Shown: positions 54,262 to 62,453 of the stretch, in pieces
Numbering within the stretch: position 1 is the stretch's first letter
Layout of the letters: the number at the start of each line of letters is the position of its first letter
NCBI RefSeq assembly: GCF_018224885.1
Contig: NZ_JAGTXB010000004.1
Span: 1 to 64,000, forward strand
DNA: 64,000 bases
Direction of reading: 5' to 3'
Source: Chitinophaga hostae
Lineage (GTDB): Bacteria; Bacteroidota; Bacteroidia; Chitinophagales; Chitinophagaceae
Position numbers and translations under genes: made by a program
Notes under the pieces: model-generated
What the model was told of the DNA's origin: nothing
The model's input: only the letters and a program-made list of their open reading frames with translations
Database searches by the model: none

Positions 54262-54355
54262 ACGACCCTTCTGAAATTGACATCATAGATATTTCCTGCC
54301 TGATAAATATACTACACTTGTTGTCATAAAGGCGGCTGCCGGCCTGGTAAATAAC

Positions 54356-54390
54356 GATGCTTTTTTTGCCACTGATGATGCTTTTTTTGC
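54356..54390 (+). repeat. Two 14-bp direct repeats 21 bp apart between divergent sigma genes
   Basis: GATGCTTTTTTTGC occurs at 54356-54369 and 54377-54390. The 21-bp spacing is two helical turns, which suits a regulator bound side by side. It lies midway between the two divergent sigma factor genes. Confidence 0.45.
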
Positions 54391-54506
54391 TGGTGAAATG
54401 CCGGAAGGCCACGGTACTTCCGGGCGATAATATTGATCCATAAATTATTAGTACGAATTTTTGTTTATTTTGTGCGGAATAATTACACAGAGGCGCCAGC
54501 GTGCAT

Positions 54507-55061
54507 ATGAATCAACCAAAGTCAATTGATCCGGCTTCATTTGAAGAGCTTTTTCAGCTCCACTACACCTTTTTATGTGCCACCGCCTACCATATGCTGG
54601 AAGACGAGGACGCTGCCAAGGACGTGGTACAGGATTTTTTTCTTTACTGCTGGGATAAGCGGGCGGTGATCCGGATTACACAGAATTTTAAGAGTTATGC
54701 CATCCGGGCTGTCCGGAATGCCTGTATAAATTATATAAAAAGGGCCGGCAAAATTTCCTTCGATGAACCGGAGGTGCTGGAGCATGTGGCCAAACAGCCG
54801 GAAGAGGAAGAGGAAGATGCAGAGCTGCTTGCCGGCAGGGATGCTTCGCTGTGGGCGGCAATAGAACGCCTGCCTGCCCAGCGGCGACAGATTTTTTTAT
54901 TAAGTAACCGGGATGGATTTAAATATAAGGATATAGCTGACCAGTTAAATATCTCCATAAATACTGTGAAAACACAGATCAAACTGGCCTATCAATACCT
55001 GAGGAAGGAGTGTGAATGGATGATAAAACTTGCCTCCATCTTGTTTTTTTTAAAAAATTAA
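54507..55061 (+). CDS. ECF sigma factor, FecI-like (peptidase module)
   Basis: 184 residues from the ATG at 54507 (a GTG two codons earlier is possible). Region 2 (DEDAAKDVVQDFFLYCWDKR, YAIRAVRNACINYIKR) and region 4 (LPAQRRQIFLLSNRDGFKY, LNISINTVKTQIKLAYQYL) are complete, with a hydrophobic end (KLASILFFLKN). First gene of the rightward sigma, FecR, SusC, SusD, peptidase cluster. Confidence 0.93.
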   Translation: MNQPKSIDPASFEELFQLHYTFLCATAYHMLEDEDAAKDVVQDFFLYCWDKRAVIRITQNFKSYAIRAVRNACINYIKRAGKISFDEPEVLEHVAKQPEEEEEDAELLAGRDASLWAAIERLPAQRRQIFLLSNRDGFKYKDIADQLNISINTVKTQIKLAYQYLRKECEWMIKLASILFFLKN

Positions 55062-55114
55062 TCATTCGCCTTCACCCGTTTTTAAAACCTGGTTGCCTTT
55101 AATACGGACAAGTT

Positions 55115-56242
55115 ATGGACACATCAGATAAGGATATAAATTGGGATAAACTGCTGGCGGCATTAGAGGGCACCAATACGGAGCTATTGAATGCGCAGGA
55201 GGAAGCCATGCTGAAAGAATCCAAGGAAATAAAGGAGCGGCTTGCCGTGCACGATAAATTTCCTGTGAATGAAGGCTGGCAGCGGTTTACTGCTGCCCGT
55301 GATATCCACCGCCCCAGGATAAAATGGTGGAAGCCGGCCTGGGAAATAGCTGCCGCCGCCGCGGTACTGGCCGTTGTCATCACTGCCGGGCTGCGTTTCT
55401 GGAAGAAAGAGTCCACGCATCATCCGCTGGCCGCATCCCAGGCAGATCTGCAGCCCTCCACGCGGGTACAACTGCTGGGAAACGGTAAAAGGATTGTGCT
55501 CGACAGCGTATCACAGACTTTACAATATAAGAATGGGGTGCAGGTGCAGGCTAACAGCGCCAGCATTGTTTACGAGGCGAAGAACGGAAAAGAGGAGACC
55601 ATCACCATGGACACCCTGCTGGTACCACGGGGTAATAAGATCAGGGTAACGCTGGCAGATGGCACAGTTGTATGGATGAATGCCGATAGCCGGCTCGTGT
55701 GTCCAACCGCTTTTAACGGGAAGACCAGGGAAGTATCGATGGAAGGAGAAGCTTTTTTTGAAGTGGCGGCCAATTCACAACAGCCATTCGTAGTGCATAC
55801 CGCTAAAATAGATATACAGGTATTAGGAACGGGTTTTAATGTAAATACCTACGAAACAACATCCGTACAAACTACCCTTACATCGGGAAAAGTTCGGGTA
55901 GGTCAGGAAAGCAGCGGGATTATACTAACACCGGGAGAACAATCTTGCTATAATGAAGAAACCGGCGCCTTAAGAAAGAAGGCGGTAGATATCAGGATTT
56001 TTACTGCCTGGAAGGATAACAATATTTATTTTGAAGATGCGTCATTATCAGATATTACAACCAGTCTTGGGCGCAGTTTTGACTATGATTTTAAATTCGA
56101 GGATGCTTCGCTTGCAGCATTAAGCTTTACACTGGATATGCAACGACCAACCAATTTACAGGATGTATTAAACAGGATCCACCTCACCATCGGAGATGTC
56201 AAGTTCCGGGTGCAAGGTAGAATGGTATATATAAGCCGCTAG
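55115..56242 (+). CDS. FecR-type anti-sigma factor (peptidase module)
   Basis: 375 residues: N-terminal cytoplasmic part, a membrane helix at about 78-95 (IAAAAAVLAVVITAGLRF), FecR domain (LLVPRGNKIRVTLADGTVVW, EVSMEGEAFFEVAA, IQVLGTGFNVNTY) and DUF4974 (NIYFEDASLSDITTSLGRSF). It lies 53 bases after the sigma gene and should restrain that sigma factor. Confidence 0.92.
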   Translation: MDTSDKDINWDKLLAALEGTNTELLNAQEEAMLKESKEIKERLAVHDKFPVNEGWQRFTAARDIHRPRIKWWKPAWEIAAAAAVLAVVITAGLRFWKKESTHHPLAASQADLQPSTRVQLLGNGKRIVLDSVSQTLQYKNGVQVQANSASIVYEAKNGKEETITMDTLLVPRGNKIRVTLADGTVVWMNADSRLVCPTAFNGKTREVSMEGEAFFEVAANSQQPFVVHTAKIDIQVLGTGFNVNTYETTSVQTTLTSGKVRVGQESSGIILTPGEQSCYNEETGALRKKAVDIRIFTAWKDNNIYFEDASLSDITTSLGRSFDYDFKFEDASLAALSFTLDMQRPTNLQDVLNRIHLTIGDVKFRVQGRMVYISR

Positions 56243-56367
56243 CTCATAACCAGGGACATGAGAAATAAATAATGTATGTAGAAACGCTGCAGCCAACAGT
56301 GCTGCCTGGAGCTTCCATGGTGATATGCAGCCGGGAGTTACTGCTTTAACTTTAATATCGGACCAAA

Positions 56368-59300
56368 ATGAAAAAAATGTTGGGCTTCCCTTCCGCCAGG
56401 AGGGTGTTGCAGGGCTTCGCCATGCGCTTATCGGGATTGTTTCTGCTGTTGTTAATAGTGGCTGCTGCTGCTGCACAGGACCCGGACCGGGATTTGCTGA
56501 ATAAGCAGGTGTCCTATCATGCAGAGGGGCGACCCTTGTTAAAAGTGCTGAAAGAAATCCGCACGCTTACCGATGTGAGGTTTACCTATAATCTCGACAT
56601 AATCCGTCAGCAGCCCGCTGTTACGGTGAATGCTAAATCAACCACGCTGGGAGAATTATTGAGGCTGATATTGGCTAACACCTCCCTGGCATTCGACGTG
56701 GATCTGGGCGGTATTGCTATTTACCCGCAGAACAGGAGCATTGCTCCCGACCAAAAAGTGATGATGATCGTAAGGGGACAGGTGACTACCTCCAGTGGTC
56801 CGCTGGCAGGAGTTACTGTGCAGGCTATCAATTCGAAAGAAGGTACGGTTACAACAAAAGATGGTTTGTTTTCATTAGCGGCTAATGAAAATGATCAGCT
56901 GCGTATTTCCATGGTAGGGATGAAAACAGTTTTTCATAAGGTAACCACCAGTGGAGGCGACCTCGTGATCATAAGACTGGATACCGTTAGTCAGGCTATC
57001 CAGGAAGTGGTGGTAAACGGATATCAGAAGATAGATGCGAAAATGGCCACTGCCGCTATATTTAAGCTCGACGCCAAAGAGGTGATAGAACCGGGCGTTA
57101 CTTCGGTTGATCAGATGTTACAGGGAAAGGTGCCGGGTTTAATGGTGATTAACAGCTCCGGCAGCGTAAACGCCAGGCCAACGATCCGCATGAGAGGTAC
57201 GTCCACGTTTGTTGGAAACGGCAGCCCGCTGTGGGTGATAGACAATGTGGTACGCCCTGATCCGGTGGATATATCCTCCACTCAACTTAATACCGCCATT
57301 ACCGATGGGCAGAGTGGTGATTATTCCCTGATAGGCGGAGCTGTGAGCGGACTTAATCCATACGACATAGAAAGTATTACTTTTCTCAAAGATGCTGCCG
57401 CTACGGCCATTTATGGTGTACGTGCCGCTAACGGGGTAATAGTAGTTACCACGAAAAAGGGAAAGGCCGGCCCCATGCAGATAAACTATAACACGAATTT
57501 TTCTTTCCAGCAACGTCCTTCCTACAGTAATCTTGCATTGATGAATTCCAAGGAAAGGGTAGCATTCTCCCGGGAGATGGTGGCCGATAAAACGAGTTAT
57601 AGCGGATCCTATAATGCTTTCAAGGAAAGTATTTCCTATGAAGGATTGTTACAGGCATTATACGCCAGGAGAATAACAGAAGATCAGTTCAAAACAGCTG
57701 TTGCAAAGCTGGAAACCAATAATACAGATTGGTTCAAAACGTTATTCAGAAATTCCTTTGGCATGACCCATTCTGTTAGTATGAGCGGAGGAGTGGGCAA
57801 AACTACCTACTATGGCTCGGTGAGTTACTCAGATAACAATGGGGCAGCTCAACAGGATGGAAATAAAAGATATACCGCAGATTTGTCTGTGCATTCGGAA
57901 GCTAATTCAAAATTATCGGTAGACCTCAGATTGACAGGAAGCTATGGAAAATCCCAGGGATATTATCCAGGCGTAAACCCGTTGACATATGCCCTGAAAA
58001 CCAATCGGGCTATTTCACAAGATGCGGTTTACCCCGTATCGGGTTCTACTGATTTTAACCAGTACCCGGTGCCGCCGTCAATCACCTATAATATGCTGAA
58101 CGAAATAGCTTCATCGGAAAATCATGCCAGTACCAGGTCTATGACGGCAGCCATTACACTCAGTTACAGAATTTTAAAGGGACTGCAGTTCACGAATGCC
58201 TCTAACATCGTAACAGATGCCGCAGAACAGATGTCGGCAGCTTACGACAAAAGTAATTATATCTCTTCCCGGCGGGGATGGAATATCGATTTTACACCTA
58301 CAGATATCCAGGCGGCGAAGTCCCAGATACCTTACGGGGGATTGGCTACCATTTCCAACATGAATTCGCTGAAAGTTGATACCCGTAATGATCTGATGTA
58401 TACGATGGATTTGTTCAGCGGCAGGGATCAGCTGATATTAACCGCCGGTAACCAGATTACATCTATACAGATGAAGGGAGCTGGTTCTACGGAGCCGGGT
58501 TACTTTCCCGACAGAGGGCAGCAATTTTTTGCCAGTGAGTACAGCCGCCAATACTACAGCCGCCATACTATCACCAACACGGTGAGCAATGTAGTATCGA
58601 TGTATGGAAATGCTATTTACAGCCTGAATAACAAGTATGTGGTAACAGGAACCATTCGTACAGATGGTTCAAACCGGTTTGGACAATATTCCAATGCGAA
58701 ATTTTTACCCAACTATGGTTTGTCTGCCAGGTGGAACCTGGACAATGAAAACTTCCTGAAAAACAACCGGCTGTTCAGCGGTGTGGTATTGAGAGCTTCT
58801 TTCGGTACCCAGGGGGCCGTTGTAGGAGCCGTTGGACCGGAACTGATCGCCTCTTACGAGAGGTCCGGGAGCATTAATCCTATTACCGGTGTACCTTACC
58901 TGGGTATCAAATCTTTACCATATCCTGATCTGAGATGGGAAAAAACATACCAGTGGAATTTTGGTGCAGACCTGTCGGTTTTCGATAGAAGACTAAACTT
59001 CAACCTGGACTATTATCTGAAGAAAAGCGTAAACCTTATCAGTCCCCGTCAGATTGCTTACGAATACGGAATGGACCAGATGTATGAGAACGCCGGAATT
59101 GCACTGAACCGCGGACTGGAGCTGGTGATGAATGTGGAAATTATCCGCAGGAAGAATACCAACTTCTCGCTTCGCTTTATCAACAGCTGGAACCAGAATG
59201 AGGTAGCAGAAACAGATACCAGGAACAGCTATGTGACCTATCTTGATGGAACAGCCCTCATCCCGGGTAAACCGAGATCGGCTTTTTATTCTTTCTCCTA

Positions 59301-59979
59301 CAAGGGGCTTGATCCGCAAAATGGAATGCCAACATTCAATTACCTGAATGCGAAAGAAATGACAAATGACCCGGCCAACTTCCTGGTTTATTCCGGTCAC
59401 ATATACCCGACGATAAGCGGCAGCTTTTCTTCCAATTTCAGGTATAAGAATTTTTCAGTGAGCGGAGATTTTTATTACGCATTTGGGGCACATAAACGGC
59501 TGAATCCTTTGTTTAACCAAAACTCAAAAGGAATAGGCGTTCCGAATCCGTTCGACAATGCCAACAGGGCATTTACAGACCGCTGGCGCAAACCCGGCGA
59601 TGAAGCGACGACAGATATTCCCAGGATCGTGGATCAGTATGGTGGCGGCAGCCAGGTACAGCTGCCGATCATTGTTGCAGGAACCTCCGTATCTACTTCA
59701 CCCACACTGTATGCATATGAAGCCTATGATAAGTCTGACCTGAGAATAGTCAACAGCAGTTTTCTCCGTTGCAGGAATTTATCGTTTAACTACTCAGTTC
59801 CCGCTAAGGTATTGGGCCGGTCTGGTGTGAAAGGCATGGCGATGGGCCTGTTTGTGAGGAACGTATTTACCGTTGCCAGCAAAAAGCTCCAGGGCCAGGA
59901 TCCGGAAATAGAAGGAGTAGGCACCGATGCCCTTCCGATTACCAGGCAGTATGGATTTAGTATGAACGTAAATTTTTAA
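56368..59979 (+). CDS. SusC/RagA family TonB-dependent receptor with STN domain (peptidase module)
   Basis: 1203 residues. Signal segment (LSGLFLLLLIVAAAAA), STN domain (about 46-120; LLKVLKEIRTLTDVRFTYNL), regulatory-like domain (VRGQVTTSSGPLAGVTVQAI), plug (EVVVNGYQKIDAKMATAAIF, FLKDAAATAIYGVRAANGVI) and a barrel ending FSMNVNF. Unlike the two leftward susC genes, its upstream gap lacks the conserved start motif. Its partner SusD follows after 24 bases, and peptidase-like genes follow that, so peptides are the likely cargo. Confidence 0.95.
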   Translation: MKKMLGFPSARRVLQGFAMRLSGLFLLLLIVAAAAAQDPDRDLLNKQVSYHAEGRPLLKVLKEIRTLTDVRFTYNLDIIRQQPAVTVNAKSTTLGELLRLILANTSLAFDVDLGGIAIYPQNRSIAPDQKVMMIVRGQVTTSSGPLAGVTVQAINSKEGTVTTKDGLFSLAANENDQLRISMVGMKTVFHKVTTSGGDLVIIRLDTVSQAIQEVVVNGYQKIDAKMATAAIFKLDAKEVIEPGVTSVDQMLQGKVPGLMVINSSGSVNARPTIRMRGTSTFVGNGSPLWVIDNVVRPDPVDISSTQLNTAITDGQSGDYSLIGGAVSGLNPYDIESITFLKDAAATAIYGVRAANGVIVVTTKKGKAGPMQINYNTNFSFQQRPSYSNLALMNSKERVAFSREMVADKTSYSGSYNAFKESISYEGLLQALYARRITEDQFKTAVAKLETNNTDWFKTLFRNSFGMTHSVSMSGGVGKTTYYGSVSYSDNNGAAQQDGNKRYTADLSVHSEANSKLSVDLRLTGSYGKSQGYYPGVNPLTYALKTNRAISQDAVYPVSGSTDFNQYPVPPSITYNMLNEIASSENHASTRSMTAAITLSYRILKGLQFTNASNIVTDAAEQMSAAYDKSNYISSRRGWNIDFTPTDIQAAKSQIPYGGLATISNMNSLKVDTRNDLMYTMDLFSGRDQLILTAGNQITSIQMKGAGSTEPGYFPDRGQQFFASEYSRQYYSRHTITNTVSNVVSMYGNAIYSLNNKYVVTGTIRTDGSNRFGQYSNAKFLPNYGLSARWNLDNENFLKNNRLFSGVVLRASFGTQGAVVGAVGPELIASYERSGSINPITGVPYLGIKSLPYPDLRWEKTYQWNFGADLSVFDRRLNFNLDYYLKKSVNLISPRQIAYEYGMDQMYENAGIALNRGLELVMNVEIIRRKNTNFSLRFINSWNQNEVAETDTRNSYVTYLDGTALIPGKPRSAFYSFSYKGLDPQNGMPTFNYLNAKEMTNDPANFLVYSGHIYPTISGSFSSNFRYKNFSVSGDFYYAFGAHKRLNPLFNQNSKGIGVPNPFDNANRAFTDRWRKPGDEATTDIPRIVDQYGGGSQVQLPIIVAGTSVSTSPTLYAYEAYDKSDLRIVNSSFLRCRNLSFNYSVPAKVLGRSGVKGMAMGLFVRNVFTVASKKLQGQDPEIEGVGTDALPITRQYGFSMNVNF

Positions 59980-60003
59980 ACCGGTACCTTAAAAATATAG
60001 TGT

Positions 60004-61497
60004 ATGAAAAGAATTTTTGTTATCGCGTTACTGGCGTTAGGTATGGTTTCCTGTAAAAAATTCCTGGAGGAAAAGTCGCAGACAGACGTAATACCTAAAA
60101 CGACGAAGGATTTTGGTGAAATACTATATACAAATGGTTATCCTACTTCGGGTACATTATTGCAACCGCATTTAACCCTGATGGACGATGATGTGCAATG
60201 CTATAATGGCCCGGCATTGGATGGATTGCAGGATTATATTACCACCAACGCAGCGGCCTTTCAATGGCAACGGGATTTTATTGACCGTTGTCAGGAGGCG
60301 GGTAGTATGGATAAAGACGCGTTCAACTCCTGGCGTACTTATTACAAGCTGATACTGGGCGCCAATGTAGCCTTGCAATACCTGGATAAATCGGAAGGCA
60401 GCGCCACAGAAAAAATGATGTATAAGGGAGAAGCGTATGCGTTAAGGGCATTCTATCATTTTATGCTGGTGAACTTATATGCAAAGCCCTATAATGATGC
60501 TACCACCACACCGGATAAACTGGATGGTGTGCCGCTGATGCTTTCTGCTAACCTGTCGGAAGCACTGCCTGCCAGGAGTACGGTGAAGGAAGTATATAAC
60601 CAGGTTGTAAGCGACCTGGATAGCGCCGCTAATCTCCTGGGCCAGGTGAAGTCCGATCAGAAATTATTCCGTATTTCCCATGTAGCAGTGCACCTGCTGG
60701 CAAGCCGGGTATACCTGTACATGGAACAATGGAATAAGGTGATAGAAAATGCAGACTATGTATTGTCTTATCATCCGCAGTTGATGGAGCTGAATGGCTG
60801 GGGGGATCCGGAGCCAATTAGCAAGCCGATACTTGGCGGTGGTAATGTTGAAACCATCTGGTATTACGGAAGTATGCTCGAGCAATTCCCGAAAGGGATA
60901 GGACAGGCCTACGAAATTTCTGCCAACCTGGCCGCTTGTTTTGATGCCAGCGATTTGCGCAGCCAGGTTTATTTTAACGCCACACCAGACTGGCTCAAGC
61001 AATGGGTAACTCCTGATTATACCTGTCAGAAGTCGGCCGGTGGTTCAGACAATTTTGGCAACATGGGATCTGCCTGGAGAAGTTCTGAAGCATACCTGAA
61101 CCGCGCAGAAGCATATATACAGCTGTATAAAACCAAAGGAGATGCCGGCGCTGCTGCGGAAGCACTGAAGAGTTTGAATACGCTCCGTGCAAAACGTATC
61201 GACAGAAGCAGTTTTACCAACTGGGAAATGAAGCCGGCCGATACCCTGCTGCAAATGTGCCGCATGGAACGCCGCCGGGAACTTTTCCGGGAATGCGCGC
61301 ATCGCTGGTTTGACCTCAAGAGATACGGTATGCCTGCGATCAGGCATGTTTTTACGCCGGATATGAGTACAACCGTTTCCTATAAACTGGATGCAAGAGA
61401 TCCGCAGTATGTTATTCCTATTCCGAACGAAGTGCTGCTGAGAAATACACAGTTGCCGCAAAACCAGCAAATAGCGGGTCTCCGGCAGCCACAATAG
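60004..61497 (+). CDS. SusD/RagB family lipoprotein (peptidase module)
   Basis: 497 residues, lipid-modified at Cys17 (LGMVSC). RagB-type SusD: KKFLEEKSQTDVIPKTTKDF at the start, YKGEAYALRAFYHFMLVNLY, SSEAYLNRAEAYIQLY, and MERRRELFRECAHRWFDLKR near the end with a YVIPIPNEVLLRN tail. The form resembles the RagB subgroup that works with peptidase-like lipoproteins. Likely the peptide-binding lid of the SusC at 56368. Confidence 0.93.
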   Translation: MKRIFVIALLALGMVSCKKFLEEKSQTDVIPKTTKDFGEILYTNGYPTSGTLLQPHLTLMDDDVQCYNGPALDGLQDYITTNAAAFQWQRDFIDRCQEAGSMDKDAFNSWRTYYKLILGANVALQYLDKSEGSATEKMMYKGEAYALRAFYHFMLVNLYAKPYNDATTTPDKLDGVPLMLSANLSEALPARSTVKEVYNQVVSDLDSAANLLGQVKSDQKLFRISHVAVHLLASRVYLYMEQWNKVIENADYVLSYHPQLMELNGWGDPEPISKPILGGGNVETIWYYGSMLEQFPKGIGQAYEISANLAACFDASDLRSQVYFNATPDWLKQWVTPDYTCQKSAGGSDNFGNMGSAWRSSEAYLNRAEAYIQLYKTKGDAGAAAEALKSLNTLRAKRIDRSSFTNWEMKPADTLLQMCRMERRRELFRECAHRWFDLKRYGMPAIRHVFTPDMSTTVSYKLDARDPQYVIPIPNEVLLRNTQLPQNQQIAGLRQPQ

Positions 61498-61530
61498 TTA
61501 CCTTATCTTCTGATCTATAATTTATGTTTT

Positions 61531-62412
61531 ATGCGCCATTTCCTGTTACGCGCCATCACCGGTAGTTGTTTACTGTTCATAACATGGGGGCTGCTTTCCT
61601 GTAGCAAGGAAAAGACGCTGAGTCCGAATGACCCGCCTGTTTTCTATAACCTGCCCCAGGGGAATCATCCTTACGATGATTCGATCGTTGCTTTTAATAA
61701 AAAGTACGGCAGCTATATATTGTATAAGTTCACACAACAGGACTTTGCTTATGACCTTACCAGTTATGTTCCCATGATAGCCGCTAATGCCAACCAGGCT
61801 TATGTACAACAAACACTGACTTTTTTCAGAACACAATGCCTGGATCTTTACCCGGAAACATTTTTGCGGAAAACAATGCCATTCCGGATTGTGCTGGCAG
61901 CTTACCTGGACACCATTATCTCGTCACTCGGCAAGCCGGTAGATACCAGCCGATCGCTGACCGGGTTTACTGCCAGTCACAATATGATCGCTATCGGATG
62001 GGCCGACAGTACCCTGCAACAACATTCTCCGCAGGAGCTCAGACAGGTTAAGGCATATTTGAACAGGTGTTATTTTCAACAGGCACTGCTAAGCGGGGCA
62101 TTGATCATACCTGATGTATTTATGCGGCTCGGTCCTGCCGGTGGTTACCAGTATGTAACTGGCTTCCAGCCCGAAAAAGGAATGCTGGAAGCGCCCAGTT
62201 CCGAAGATGCCGGTCGTAATGCTTCTGCTACCTGGGATTTTCTTTGTTATATCAATGCTATCACCGGTCATACAAAAGCAGAACTGGATGCCACCATCCT
62301 GAGCCCTTCCGTTGACAGGAACGGGAAAATACAGGAGAAATATGACGCCCTGGTCAGGTATTTTAAAACCCAGTATGGGGTGGATTTACAAGCGGTAGGA
62401 GATCACCGGTAA
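61531..62412 (+). CDS. Peptidase-like lipoprotein (zinc metallohydrolase family) lacking HExxH
   Basis: 293 residues, lipid-modified at Cys24 (WGLLSC). Length, N-terminal NKKYGSYILYKFTQQDF and position after RagB-type susD fit the substrate-import-associated zinc metallohydrolase lipoproteins (Peptidase_Mx1-like). Those have an HExxH motif where this protein reads NRCYFQQALLSGALIIP (about residues 176-192). No HExxH exists anywhere in the chain. It may be a non-catalytic binding protein. Family membership is inferred from pattern and context. Confidence 0.65.
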   Translation: MRHFLLRAITGSCLLFITWGLLSCSKEKTLSPNDPPVFYNLPQGNHPYDDSIVAFNKKYGSYILYKFTQQDFAYDLTSYVPMIAANANQAYVQQTLTFFRTQCLDLYPETFLRKTMPFRIVLAAYLDTIISSLGKPVDTSRSLTGFTASHNMIAIGWADSTLQQHSPQELRQVKAYLNRCYFQQALLSGALIIPDVFMRLGPAGGYQYVTGFQPEKGMLEAPSSEDAGRNASATWDFLCYINAITGHTKAELDATILSPSVDRNGKIQEKYDALVRYFKTQYGVDLQAVGDHR

Positions 62413-62453
62413 ATCGTTGTTTTTCTAACCAGCCATACGGCGTTGTTTAAACT

